NCBI GenBank assembly: GCA_013203805.1
Contig: JABMPH010000484.1
Span: forward strand, 1-32,849
DNA length: 32,849 bases
From: Bacteroidota bacterium
Lineage (GTDB): Bacteria > Bacteroidota > Bacteroidia > Bacteroidales > F082
Direction of reading: 5' to 3'
In this document: one piece after another, positions 23,842 to 32,068 of the stretch
How positions within the stretch are numbered: position 1 is the stretch's first letter
Layout: every line of letters begins with the position of its first letter
The notes under the pieces: model-generated
The model's input: the letters and a program-made list of their open reading frames with translations, nothing else
The model's database searches: none
Told to the model about the DNA's origin: nothing
Made by a program: the position numbers and the translations under genes

Positions 23842-24303
23842 ATGAAAAAAGTGAGCATGTTATTTGCCCTTATAGGCATGATGATTTTACCAATGATGCA
23901 GGTTCAGGCACAAGATGTTAACCCTGATGCGGTACTTGGAAAATGGAATACAATTGATGATGAAACTGGAAGAAAAAAGTCAGTAGTTGAAATTTATAAA
24001 GAAGGGGACAAACTCTATGGAAAGATTGTTGAACTCTTCAGATTACCTGACGAAGATCCCGATCCTATTTGTGATGACTGTGATGAAGATGATCCTCGTT
24101 ACAATCAAAAAGTATTAGGAATGGTAATCCTTGAAGGTTTAGAGTGGGATGAAGATGAGTGGGATGATGGTACTATTATGGATCCAAAAAATGGCAAGGT
24201 TTACAGTTGTAAGTTGTGGATTAAAGATGGCGATTTACAAGTGAGAGGTTATTTGGGCTTTTCATTAATCGGAAGATCTCAAACATGGATAAGAGATAAA
24301 TAG
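23842..24303 (+). CDS. DUF2147 domain protein, secreted
   Basis: This encodes 153 residues from the ATG at 23842, which opens a clear signal peptide (KKVSMLFALIGMM, cleaved after VQAQ). A start at 23770 would run through the end of the adaptor gene and is rejected. The mature part begins with VLGKWNTIDDETGRKKSVVE, continues with a cysteine pair in an acidic loop (CDDCDEDDPRYNQKVLGM) and ends with GFSLIGRSQTWIRD. This is the DUF2147 pattern, including the conserved CxxC before a K-x-x-GM turn. The family is periplasmic and of unknown function. Its place inside the exporter operon, between adaptor and ATPases, is unusual. A TAGATTTG box 36-43 bases upstream, with a TTG 26 bases before it, may be an internal promoter. 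Confidence 0.88.
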   Translation: MKKVSMLFALIGMMILPMMQVQAQDVNPDAVLGKWNTIDDETGRKKSVVEIYKEGDKLYGKIVELFRLPDEDPDPICDDCDEDDPRYNQKVLGMVILEGLEWDEDEWDDGTIMDPKNGKVYSCKLWIKDGDLQVRGYLGFSLIGRSQTWIRDK

Positions 24304-24365
24304 TTAGTAGTGAGAAGTGAGTGGTGAACAGTAAAATTCACCATTCACAGTTCACTATTCACCAT
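24304..24365 (+). repeat. Simple GTGAA/TTCAC inverted repeat spacer in the operon
   Basis: The spacer between the DUF2147 and ATPase genes is made of GTGAG/GTGAA-like words followed by their inverted forms, ending in CACCATTCACAGTTCACTAT. GGTGAA and TTCACC pair around an 8-base loop. Translated, it gives a meaningless HHSQFTIHH peptide. Confidence 0.5.
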
Positions 24366-25292
24366 ATGTCGGTAAATATCCAAATAGAAAATATTAGCAA
24401 GAAGTATGCTGATGTAATGGCTCTTAATAATATAAGTTTGAGCATTAAATCTGGTGAGCTTTTTGGCTGTATTGGTCCTGATGGGGCTGGTAAAACAAGC
24501 CTTTTCAGGATACTTACCAGTTTAATATTACCAACTTCCGGGTCGGCAAGTATTGGTGAGTTTGATGTTGTTAAAGATTATAAAAAGATACGCCAAAATA
24601 CCGGTTATATGCCAGGAAGGTTTTCGTTGTATCTTGATTTAACTGTTGAAGAGAATCTTGATTTCTACGCAAGTATTTTCAATACAACGGTTAAAGAAAA
24701 CTATGAATTAATAAAGGATATCTACGTCCAGATTGAGCCTTTTAAAAAACGTCGTGCTGGAGATTTATCGGGTGGGATGAAGCAAAAACTTGCCCTTTCT
24801 TGTGCATTAATTAATAGTCCGCGCTTAATTATACTCGACGAGCCAACCACAGGAGTGGATGCGGTTTCCCGGATGGAATTTTGGGAATTACTTAAAAAAA
24901 TGCAGAAGATGGGAATGACAATTATTGTTTCCACTCCATATATGGATGAAGCTGCATTATGCGATAGGGTTGCCCTTATGCAAAATGGAAATCTGTTGGC
25001 GGTGGACACACCCAATAATATTGTAAATTCATATAAAGGTGAGCTGTTTGCTGTTAAAGCTGACAACATGCATAAATTATTAGGTGAACTGGAAAGTCTG
25101 GGTGATACCAGTCAGGTTTTTCGTTTTGGTGAAACTATTCACATAACCTCAACAATTACCGATGATAAGGTTTATATGGAATCGGTAAATAAACAACTGA
25201 TCGATAAAGGATATAAAGATATCTCAATAAATAAGGTTGACCCTGTAATTGAAGATTGTTTTCTTGCATTAATGGACAAGGATGTTGAGTAG
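24366..25292 (+). CDS. ABC transporter ATPase, first of a split YbhF-like pair
   Basis: This encodes 308 residues from the ATG at 24366; starts further upstream lie in a repeat spacer. Walker A is GPDGAGKTS (37-45), signature LSGGMKQK (about 134-141) and Walker B LIILDEP with the catalytic glutamate at about 159, followed by the D-loop and an H-loop in which the histidine is replaced (VSTPYMDEA: proline-tyrosine where TTHY is usual). The 70-residue tail after the domain is typical of the YbhF/CcmA exporter group. It pairs with the next gene as the heterodimeric motor that powers the two permeases. The lost H-loop histidine suggests that this partner hydrolyses ATP poorly, with the second ATPase contributing its complementary site. 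It overlaps the next gene by 11 bases. Confidence 0.93.
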   Translation: MSVNIQIENISKKYADVMALNNISLSIKSGELFGCIGPDGAGKTSLFRILTSLILPTSGSASIGEFDVVKDYKKIRQNTGYMPGRFSLYLDLTVEENLDFYASIFNTTVKENYELIKDIYVQIEPFKKRRAGDLSGGMKQKLALSCALINSPRLIILDEPTTGVDAVSRMEFWELLKKMQKMGMTIIVSTPYMDEAALCDRVALMQNGNLLAVDTPNNIVNSYKGELFAVKADNMHKLLGELESLGDTSQVFRFGETIHITSTITDDKVYMESVNKQLIDKGYKDISINKVDPVIEDCFLALMDKDVE

Positions 25293-26013
25293 GGAGAAAA
25301 TAATAGAGGTTGAAAACCTGGTTAAAAAGTTTGGCTCTTTCACGGCCAACGATAACCTTACTTTCAATGTTTTCAAGGGTGAGATATTTGGATTCTTAGG
25401 TGCCAATGGCGCTGGTAAAACTACTGCTATCAGAATCTTATGCGGTCTTTCACCCCCAACTTCCGGTAAAGCAATTGTGGCAGGTTATGATGTGGCAAGA
25501 TATCCAAATAAGGTAAAATCGAATATCGGCTACATGAGCCAGAAGTTTTCACTGTATAATGATATGACAGTATATGAAAACTTCAGATTTTATGGCGGTA
25601 TATATGGATTATCGAAAAAACAGATAGTTGACAAAACCAATTACTTTCTCGAAAAGCTTGAAATGGAAAAAACCCGAAATGTAGTGCTAAGTGAAATCCC
25701 TCTGGGATGGAAGCAAAAATTAGCATTTTCTGTGGCCATAATTCATGATCCAAAGGTTGTTTTTTTGGATGAACCAACGGGTGGTGTTGACCCCATAACA
25801 AGACGTCAGTTTTGGGAAATGATTTACGAAAATGCTGATAAAGGAACCACCGTTTTTGTAACAACTCACTATATGGATGAAGCCGAATATTGCGAAAGGG
25901 TTTCAATAATGTCAGAAGGAAAAATAGAGGCACTGGATACCCCGGCAAACCTAAAAAGTACTTATGGGGTTAATTCAATGAACGACGTATTTATTAAAAT
26001 AGCGAGGGGATAA
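25282..26013 (+). CDS. ABC transporter ATPase, second of a split YbhF-like pair, non-canonical signature
   Basis: This encodes 243 residues. Walker A is GANGAGKTT (40-48) and Walker B VVFLDEPTGGVD with the catalytic glutamate at 164; the H-loop TTHYMDEAE retains its histidine. The signature motif is not LSGGQ but LSEIPLGWKQKL (136-147). The PLGWKQ form is what I remember from the second half of E. coli YbhF-type double ATPases, so the divergence is a family feature and not decay. It overlaps the previous ATPase by 11 bases, which implies translational coupling and 1:1 synthesis. Together the two genes make what is one fused protein in E. coli. The first permease follows after a repeat-filled 103-base gap. 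Confidence 0.93.
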   Translation: MLSREKIIEVENLVKKFGSFTANDNLTFNVFKGEIFGFLGANGAGKTTAIRILCGLSPPTSGKAIVAGYDVARYPNKVKSNIGYMSQKFSLYNDMTVYENFRFYGGIYGLSKKQIVDKTNYFLEKLEMEKTRNVVLSEIPLGWKQKLAFSVAIIHDPKVVFLDEPTGGVDPITRRQFWEMIYENADKGTTVFVTTHYMDEAEYCERVSIMSEGKIEALDTPANLKSTYGVNSMNDVFIKIARG

Positions 26014-26034
26014 ATAAGTTTAAAGATGTTATAA

Positions 26035-26111
26035 GTTATATGTTGAATCCCAACGTATAACAATTAACATATAACAATTAATGTATAACAAATAACATAT
26101 AACGTGTAACA
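26035..26111 (+). repeat. Hairpin plus four 14-bp tandem repeats between ATPase and permease genes
   Basis: GTTATATGTTG (26035-26045) and CAACGTATAAC (26051-26061) form an 11-bp stem with one G-U pair and a 5-base loop. Four 14-base units of the form TATAACAATTAACA follow directly at 26056-26069, 26070-26083, 26084-26097 and 26098-26111; the second and third arms could compete with the stem. The repeats end 5 bases before the permease ATG. Confidence 0.65.
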
Positions 26112-26116
26112 ACTAA

Positions 26117-27217
26117 ATGAAAGCATTTATTAAAAAGGAGTTTTTTCATATTTTCAGGGATTACCGATCGATGGTGATATTGTTTGGTATGCCCCTGGTA
26201 ATGGTTCTGCTTTTTGGGTTTGCTATCACTAATGATATTACGAATGTTCGTATTGCTATACTCGATAACTCCAAGGATGTTGTAACAAATCAAATCACAC
26301 AAAAATTAATCTCATCTGGTTATTTTATTCTTGAAGATAATATTGAAAGTCAGAATGATATTGAAAAGATATTTACCGAAGGGAGAGTTAAGGAAGTTGT
26401 TGTTTTTGAAGCTGATTTCGCCAGAAAGCTAAAAACCGAAGGCAAAGCGCATGTGCAGTTAATTCTTGATGCGTCCGACCCAAATACAGCTAATATAATA
26501 AGTTCATACACTACGGGTGTTATTAGCTCGTATTCTTTAGAATTAATGACTCAGGCTAGCATGATTCCGGTAAAGATTAATATTGAAAGCCGCATGTATT
26601 ATAATCCGGAACTTAAAAGTGTATATATGTTTGTTCCTGGAATAATTACAATTCTACTTATGTTGGTTTCGACAATGATGACCTCAATTTCCATTACTCG
26701 TGAAAAAGAGATGGGAACAATGGAAGCTCTGTTGGTATCACCATTAAAGCCGATTCAAATCATAATTGGCAAGGTAATGCCATATACGTTACTGTCCTTT
26801 ATTAATTTAATTGTAATACTACTTCTCGCACGGTTCGTATTTATGATGCCCGTGGCCGGAAATCTAGTATTATTAATTGTTGAGAGCCTGTTGTTTATTT
26901 TGATGTCGCTGGCTTTGGGAATACTAATCTCAACAATTAGCAAAACCCAGCAGCAGGCTATGTTATTGTCGATGTTTGCCTTAATGCTGCCTACAATACT
27001 TCTCTCAGGTTTTATTTTCCCGGTCGAAAATATGCCCATACCACTTCAGTATCTGAGTCATATAATGCCATCAAAATGGTTTATTATCATTGTAAAAAAT
27101 ATTATGCTAAAGGGAACTGGAATATTATATTTCTGGAAGGAAACACTTATTATTTTGGCAATGACATTGTTTTTTATTGGCATGAGTGTTAAAAAATTTA
27201 AAATACGTTTGGAATAA
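26117..27217 (+). CDS. ABC-2 type permease, first of a YbhS/YbhR-like pair
   Basis: This encodes 366 residues of the ABC2_membrane_3 family. MKAFIKKEFFHIFRDYRSM is the usual start, followed by a first transmembrane helix (about 22-38), a large periplasmic domain of about 130 residues (IAILDNSKDVV, VQLILDASDPNTAN) and five helices between about 175 and 360. EKEMGTMEALLVSP is the conserved cytoplasmic coupling segment before the second group of helices. It pairs with the next gene as the two non-identical membrane halves of the exporter, matching E. coli YbhS and YbhR. The substrate is likely a hydrophobic drug, a cation or a lipid-like molecule, but it cannot be named from sequence. Confidence 0.92.
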   Translation: MKAFIKKEFFHIFRDYRSMVILFGMPLVMVLLFGFAITNDITNVRIAILDNSKDVVTNQITQKLISSGYFILEDNIESQNDIEKIFTEGRVKEVVVFEADFARKLKTEGKAHVQLILDASDPNTANIISSYTTGVISSYSLELMTQASMIPVKINIESRMYYNPELKSVYMFVPGIITILLMLVSTMMTSISITREKEMGTMEALLVSPLKPIQIIIGKVMPYTLLSFINLIVILLLARFVFMMPVAGNLVLLIVESLLFILMSLALGILISTISKTQQQAMLLSMFALMLPTILLSGFIFPVENMPIPLQYLSHIMPSKWFIIIVKNIMLKGTGILYFWKETLIILAMTLFFIGMSVKKFKIRLE

Positions 27218-27218
27218 T

Positions 27219-28331
27219 TTGAAAACGCTACTTTACATATTACAAAAGGAATTTATTCAAATATTTAGGGATAAAACAATGCTTCCCATAATATTTATTA
27301 TTCCAGTTATGCAATTGCTAATATTGTCGTATACAGCTACATTCGAGATTAAGAATGTGGATTTGATAGCACTTGATAATGATAGAACAAGTACATCAAG
27401 GGAATTAATAAATAAATTTTCCGGCTCTCATTTTTATCATTTCAATGGTTATGCCGATGATTTCGAATCTGCTCAGCAGTTGATAAAAAGTGGTAAGGCA
27501 GATCAGCTTCTGGTAATTGAACCCTATTTTGAAAGGAAATTAATCGTTGATAAATCAGCTGAAATTCAAATTATTACAGATGCAATAAACGGAAGTGCTG
27601 CAAGTATGATGGTGGCATACGCACAATCGATAATTGGTGACTTTAACAAGAATATTATCATTGAACAAAATCCATCTCAACAACTGGGGATGCCAATCGA
27701 AATCGGATCGCTCTTTTGGTATAATCCTGAACTTGATTATATTACTTACATGGTCCCCGGCATATTAGTTCTTTTGGTAACCGTTATCGGGATGTTTTTG
27801 GGTAGCATGAATCTTGTTAAAGAAAAAGAAATAGGCACCATAGAGCAAATTAATGTTACTCCAATAAAAAAATATCAATTTATTGCTGGAAAGCTAATTC
27901 CATTTTGGTTTATTGCAAATGCTGATTTGGCAATAGGGTTATTATTAGCATATCTTGTTTTTAATATACCGGTTATGGGAAGTGTTGGCTTATTATTCTT
28001 TGTGGCTTCTGTTTATCTGGTTGGGATATTATCAATAGGATTAGTAATATCCACACTAACAAACACAATGCAGCAGGCAATGTTTATCTCATGGTTTTTC
28101 CTGGTCATTTTTATTCTGATGAGTGGCTTGTTTACTCCGATCGAAAGTATGCCCAATTGGGCACAGGTTATAAATCATGCAAATCCGGTTTCATATTTTA
28201 TAAAAATGAACAGGATGATAATGTTAAAGGGGTCTGATTTTATGGATATAAAAGAAGATTTAATAATACTTGGGGTTTTTGCAGTTGCGCTATTTAGTTT
28301 TTCAATAATGAGATACAGAAAAACTGTTTAA
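27219..28331 (+). CDS. ABC-2 type permease, second of a YbhS/YbhR-like pair
   Basis: This encodes 370 residues with the same layout as the previous permease: MKTLLYILQKEFIQIFRD, a helix, a periplasmic domain of about 130 residues (VDLIALDNDRTSTSREL, IQIITDAINGSAASMMV), then five helices with the coupling segment EKEIGTIEQINVTPI. I prefer the TTG start at 27219, one base after the stop of the previous gene, because it puts the family's KEF motif at the usual distance from the N-terminus; a GTG at 27186 would add eleven residues and overlap by 32 bases. It is the last gene of the operon. A 138-base gap with no clear terminator follows. Confidence 0.91.
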   Translation: MKTLLYILQKEFIQIFRDKTMLPIIFIIPVMQLLILSYTATFEIKNVDLIALDNDRTSTSRELINKFSGSHFYHFNGYADDFESAQQLIKSGKADQLLVIEPYFERKLIVDKSAEIQIITDAINGSAASMMVAYAQSIIGDFNKNIIIEQNPSQQLGMPIEIGSLFWYNPELDYITYMVPGILVLLVTVIGMFLGSMNLVKEKEIGTIEQINVTPIKKYQFIAGKLIPFWFIANADLAIGLLLAYLVFNIPVMGSVGLLFFVASVYLVGILSIGLVISTLTNTMQQAMFISWFFLVIFILMSGLFTPIESMPNWAQVINHANPVSYFIKMNRMIMLKGSDFMDIKEDLIILGVFAVALFSFSIMRYRKTV

Positions 28332-28469
28332 CCACATGTATGGTTGACTCATAAAAGTATTTTAGATAAGAAAGGTTTAATTTTTCGTAGTCCTCAATCT
28401 TTCGCCCTTTCTTCATAAAACTAATGTAGATTAGACAACTTGCGTAGGTGATCAATGGGAATATAAAGC

Positions 28470-28880
28470 CTATTTTTTCTTACCTTCTTTCTTTTGCTTT
28501 GCTTCTGCGGCTTTCTTTTTTGCTTCTTCGATAGCTATTATTTTCTTACAAGTTGATAGTTCAGGGGAAAGTGATATTATTAGGTTACTGAACTTTTGAT
28601 TTACCTCTTTTGGCTCATGATACCGGTCAAAAAATCGACTTGTTAATATGGTTACTTCTTCCCGTTTATTTTCTAGTTCAGCCTTTAGTTTTAAATCAGC
28701 TTTATTTTCTTTATACTTAAGCTGTAATAGTTGATATTCACATGTTGTATTTGCCATTGCATATGCGTCGGCTTTCATTATTTCCTCTTTGCTATGTCCA
28801 TTATCGTTTTTGTTAAGCATGCTGCAGGATGCCAACATGAAAGAAAAAAGTGCAATTATAATTAAAGATTGATTTTTCAT
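28470..28880 (-). CDS. Small lipoprotein of unknown function with lysine-rich tail
   Basis: This encodes 136 residues from the ATG at 28880; the longer frame would start from TTG at 28886. The signal peptide ends in lipobox LASC with cysteine 19. The mature protein is nearly all helical and charged, with three cysteine residues, a long helix (about 55-85, LKYKENKADLKLKAELENKR) and a C-terminal tail of lysine and alanine (EEAKKKAAEAKQKKEGKKK). It is probably periplasmic and helical, perhaps peptidoglycan-associated, but I know no family. A consensus promoter lies just upstream, so it is a single-gene unit convergent with the efflux operon. Confidence 0.7.
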   Translation of the reverse strand: MKNQSLIIIALFSFMLASCSMLNKNDNGHSKEEIMKADAYAMANTTCEYQLLQLKYKENKADLKLKAELENKREEVTILTSRFFDRYHEPKEVNQKFSNLIISLSPELSTCKKIIAIEEAKKKAAEAKQKKEGKKK

Positions 28881-29207
28881 TTTCAAAAATTTTCACAAAA
28901 ATAGTTCTTATACCAACTAAACATCAAAATGTACTGATAAATCTTCATCTTTATAGTTTTATCTTCTTGAAAAAATATTTCCGTAGCTTTGGCTATGCAA
29001 TTATTTTTTAAGTTTGCTAAAACTAAAAATCTATTGATTTACTAAGCTCATTCTGAAATTTAATTGGTATTACTGTTTTTTTTGTGATATAGGATTCAGA
29101 TCATAATTATCCAGTGAAGTGTTCAATGTAAAAGCATTCATAACTGGAAGTGCTTTGTTATTAAAATCATACCAATGCTATTAGTTCTTCACCCCAATGT
29201 AAACGGA
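28881..29207. other. 327-base intergenic region with one promoter
   Basis: No gene is seen. It contains the promoter of the small lipoprotein (28896-28927) and, further right, an 8-base inverted pair ATTGGTAT and ATACCAAT near 29063-29070 and 29169-29176. A run of eight T residues (about 29077-29085) lies in the middle, and no clean terminator hairpin for the gene at 29208 was found. Confidence 0.5.
28896..28927 (-). promoter_or_regulatory. Promoter of the lysine-rich lipoprotein gene
   Basis: On the minus strand TTG (28925-28927), 21 bases and TATTTTTG (28896-28903) match the Bacteroidota consensus in full. The start of transcription would be about 10 bases before the ATG at 28880, giving a very short leader. 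Confidence 0.5.
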
Positions 29208-29654
29208 TTAATTTTTGTAAAAAACACTTTCCCCAATTCCTGCAAATCTTAACGTTATACCTTCCTTTTTGGCATATTCTTCAAAAAAATTAAGATTATA
29301 AAATAATTTCTGTTGAACAATTGCGCGACAATCATCGTTATCGATTAACTGCAGGAGTAGGTTCGATTTAGGTGGCATTGATTCCATTACTTTGTTTGTG
29401 TAATACAAACTGAACTCGGAATCTCCGCATCCACCACTGTAGCTAATCCAGATATTAAGACAATTATTAACTACAAAAACGGTATCCAAACTATAATAAT
29501 CACTATGTATATTACTAAATTGTTGGTCAGTATAGGTCATAGATTCGCATACATCCAATGGAGCATCCTCTATTGAAGCTGTTTTTTTTACAGTGTGACA
29601 GGATGACATTAGGAGTAGGTTGGAGATGAAGATTAATATCAAAAATTGTTTCAT
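29208..29654 (-). CDS. Small lipoprotein of unknown function
   Basis: This encodes 148 residues from the ATG at 29654; a GTG at 29708 would add 18 residues ahead of a perfectly formed signal peptide and is rejected. The signal peptide ends in lipobox LMSSC with cysteine 19. The mature part has further cysteines (DVCESM, VNNCLNIW, GGCGDSEF, DDCRAI), two of which could form a disulfide, and a hydrophobic strand NIWISYSGGCGDSEFSLYY that looks like a conserved core. I recognise no family. A consensus promoter about 75 bases upstream separates it from dapB, so it is probably transcribed alone. Confidence 0.7.
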   Translation of the reverse strand: MKQFLILIFISNLLLMSSCHTVKKTASIEDAPLDVCESMTYTDQQFSNIHSDYYSLDTVFVVNNCLNIWISYSGGCGDSEFSLYYTNKVMESMPPKSNLLLQLIDNDDCRAIVQQKLFYNLNFFEEYAKKEGITLRFAGIGESVFYKN

Positions 29655-29727
29655 ATCATTCATTATTAGATCAGTTATTAGAAGTAAGAATGGGACTTTT
29701 TCTAACACCCGAATTATTCAAAAATTA

Positions 29728-29756
29728 CAAAATTAATTACGTCTCTTTCTTTACAA
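29728..29756 (-). promoter_or_regulatory. Promoter of the 148-aa lipoprotein gene
   Basis: On the minus strand TTG (29754-29756), 18 bases and TAATTTTG (29728-29735) match the Bacteroidota consensus. It sits just past the dapB stop codon (29774) and would give a leader of about 65 bases. Confidence 0.5.
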
Positions 29757-29773
29757 CAGGTGGAGTAGATAAC

Positions 29774-30493
29774 TCATATTAATTGATCCAACAAATCATT
29801 CATTGTAAAGAAGCCCTTTCTGTTATGGATAAATTCAGCCGCCAACACAGCACCCAAAGCAAATCCACCACGATTTTTAGCCTCATGTATAAGTGTAATA
29901 CTATCCACATCCGATTGGTAAATTACATCATGTTTACCCGTTACTTCCCCTTCTCGTATGGAGTAAATAGGTATGCTTTTTTCGGCTTCATCGTTTAATT
30001 TCCAATGAAGCAAATTATGGTTATTGCTAATTATTCCTTCTGCAGTTGCTATGGACGTTCCACTTGGTGCATCAATTTTATGTATATGATGAGTTTCATT
30101 AATATGAACCTTGTAATTATCAGCCCCCAACATTAGTTTTGCGAGATATTGATTTGTCCTAAAAAATATATTAACACCAATGCTAAAGTTTGGAGCATAT
30201 AAAAATGTGCCATTATTTTCGATACATAGTTTCTTAACTTTTTCCATTTCATCATACCAGCCCGTAGTTCCTGTAACTATTGGCAATCCCAATTTAAAGC
30301 ATACATTAAATATATTAATTGCTTCATAGGGTAAACTAAAATCAATAACCACTGTTTTTGAATAATCTATACCATTAAGCCTATGCCACTCATTATCATT
30401 ATCAATAATTGCAATTACCTTGTGATTTCTTTTCAAGCAGATTTTTTCAACTTCTTTGCCCATTCTGCCATAACCTGATATAATTATATTCAT
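29774..30493 (-). CDS. dapB: 4-hydroxy-tetrahydrodipicolinate reductase
   Basis: This 239-residue enzyme uses NAD(P)H to reduce hydroxytetrahydrodipicolinate in the diaminopimelate/lysine pathway, which also feeds peptidoglycan synthesis. The nucleotide-binding GYGRMGKE is at residues 7-14 and the GTTGW turn at 75-79. The catalytic signature ETHHIHKIDAPSGT is at 133-146, with the general acid His135 and Lys139. The C-terminal half ends with GGFALGAVLAAEF. The length is at the short end normal for Bacteroidota DapB. It follows the DUF5683 gene by 20 bases and closes the parA-parB-DUF5683-dapB string common in Bacteroidota; in many relatives lepB comes next, but here a lipoprotein with its own promoter does. 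Confidence 0.95.
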   Translation of the reverse strand: MNIIISGYGRMGKEVEKICLKRNHKVIAIIDNDNEWHRLNGIDYSKTVVIDFSLPYEAINIFNVCFKLGLPIVTGTTGWYDEMEKVKKLCIENNGTFLYAPNFSIGVNIFFRTNQYLAKLMLGADNYKVHINETHHIHKIDAPSGTSIATAEGIISNNHNLLHWKLNDEAEKSIPIYSIREGEVTGKHDVIYQSDVDSITLIHEAKNRGGFALGAVLAAEFIHNRKGFFTMNDLLDQLI

Positions 30494-30513
30494 GATAATA
30501 AATTAGTTAGGTG

Positions 30514-31161
30514 TTAGAAATTTACTGATATCTTTAGCCCATTATGATTAATTGCACTACCTGGAATTACAGATGGCATCGAGATATTGGGTTGCATTAT
30601 TACAGGTTCTATCTTCATTGAGATATTGTCATCTACATTCCAGTAATATAAATGGGCATCAACGGTTGCATCCAACAATTGTAGTACATACCATGCAGCC
30701 ATTAAGATGAATGAAAATTCCATATCACGACGAAACGAATCCCGATAATATTTTAGTTCCTCCTCACTATATTTTGTGGCAAGCTCATTTTTGCATACTG
30801 TTTCGTTAACATTGCTCATATAGGAATTTTGCTCGGCATTATATTCTACAACCAATAAATTATCCAATGAGTTAACTTTGCAGATATATGCCTCGTTATA
30901 TTTAAGATATTGACCTCTGGCATAAAAGGCAAAATATCCCGTTGCTCCAAACCCGGCATAAACTATTGGTAATTTCCAATATTTCTTATTGTAGATTTGA
31001 CCTGCTCCGGGTATAAGTGCAAGTAGAGTTGCCTTTTTTGGTGAATGCTTAAGTATAGTTGTTGAATCGCTATTACTTTGCCCGTGTACATTATTTGAAC
31101 AGCATACTGAAATAATCAGAATTACTACGGTAGTTAGTATACTGTTTAACAACTGTTTCAA
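30514..31161 (-). CDS. DUF5683 domain membrane protein
   Basis: This encodes 215 residues. The start is TTG at 31161, opening MKQLLNSILTTVVILI, a signal peptide ending VHGQ. The conserved segment HSPKKATLLALIPGAGQIYN, then KKYWKLPIVYAGFGATGYF, defines the DUF5683 family; a helix follows at about 70-85 and another at about 150-165 (FILMAAWYVLQLLDATVDAHL). The family is envelope-located and of unknown function. It lies 10 bases after the parB stop codon and 20 before dapB, so it is co-transcribed with both. This linkage is widespread in the phylum. Confidence 0.9.
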   Translation of the reverse strand: MKQLLNSILTTVVILIISVCCSNNVHGQSNSDSTTILKHSPKKATLLALIPGAGQIYNKKYWKLPIVYAGFGATGYFAFYARGQYLKYNEAYICKVNSLDNLLVVEYNAEQNSYMSNVNETVCKNELATKYSEEELKYYRDSFRRDMEFSFILMAAWYVLQLLDATVDAHLYYWNVDDNISMKIEPVIMQPNISMPSVIPGSAINHNGLKISVNF

Positions 31162-31171
31162 AATGTGTGTA

Positions 31172-32068
31172 TTATTTTTCCCCGATTAATGTTATAATAT
31201 TGTCGAGGTCGTCATCATTTTTAAAACTAATAACGATGGAGCCTTCTCCATTATTGTTCCTCCGTAGATTTACCTTTGTTCCAAGTTTTGTACTTAATAA
31301 TGCCGGGGCATCTTTAAATCTCTCAGGTATTTCTACGATTTTCCCTTTGGATTTTGATACAGGTTTTGTTGTTGTATTTCTAACGATCTCCTCTGTTTGA
31401 CGAACATTTAAACCTCTGTCAATAATTGTTTTAAGAATTTTTTCCTGTGTTCTTTTGTCAGGAATAGATATTAAGGCTCGAGCATGTCCCATGGAGATGA
31501 AACCATCGCGTAAAGCAACCTGAACATTTGGAGGTAGCTTAAGTAATCTTAAGAAATTAGCAATTGATGACCGACTTTTACCAAGTCTCTCGCTAAGTTT
31601 TTCCTGAGTAAGCTTAATTTCATCTATTAATCGTTGGTAACTAATGGCAATTTCAATTGCGTTAAGATCTTCGCGGTGTATGTTTTCGATAAGTGCTAAT
31701 TCGAGCATTTGCTCATCATTTGCAACACGAATAAACGCTGGTAATCTCTTAATACCAGCCATCTGTGAAGCTCTAAACCTTCTTTCTCCGGCTATAATCT
31801 GATATTTATCATAACCCATTTTGCGAACAGTAATAGGCTGAATAATTCCCTGAATTTTAATTGATTCAGATAATTCTCGAATCATCATCTCATCAAAATG
31901 TGTGCGAGGCTGGAATGGGTTAGTCTCAATTTTGTTTATATCAATTTCTGCTATAGCGCCTGCAACAAAACCTCCTGAGATATCCTCAGAAGTTATATCT
32001 GTATCCGGACTTGACAAAATTGAGTCCAGTCCTCTTCCCAATGCTTTCCTTTTACCAGTGTTACTCAT
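31172..32068 (-). CDS. parB: ParB/Spo0J-type chromosome partition protein
   Basis: This encodes 298 residues from the ATG at 32068. The N-terminus KALGRGLDSIL is the ParA-interacting segment of chromosomal ParB. The CTP-binding ParB/Srx domain follows with NPFQPRTHFD, GERRFRASQMAG and ENIHREDLN. The helix-turn-helix is at about 150-180 (LTQEKLSERLGKSRSSIANF), and GHARALIS lies behind it. The C-terminal dimerisation domain covers about 255-298. It binds parS sites near the origin and spreads as a clamp; ParA then segregates the complex. The start overlaps the parA stop by 8 bases (ATGAGTAA), a sign of coupled translation. Confidence 0.96.
   Translation of the reverse strand: MSNTGKRKALGRGLDSILSSPDTDITSEDISGGFVAGAIAEIDINKIETNPFQPRTHFDEMMIRELSESIKIQGIIQPITVRKMGYDKYQIIAGERRFRASQMAGIKRLPAFIRVANDEQMLELALIENIHREDLNAIEIAISYQRLIDEIKLTQEKLSERLGKSRSSIANFLRLLKLPPNVQVALRDGFISMGHARALISIPDKRTQEKILKTIIDRGLNVRQTEEIVRNTTTKPVSKSKGKIVEIPERFKDAPALLSTKLGTKVNLRRNNNGEGSIVISFKNDDDLDNIITLIGEK

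Noticed and set aside
25583-25948. 121-codon minus-strand frame opposite the second ABC ATPase
   Set aside because: Antisense to a well-conserved ATPase; its sequence has no recognisable motifs.
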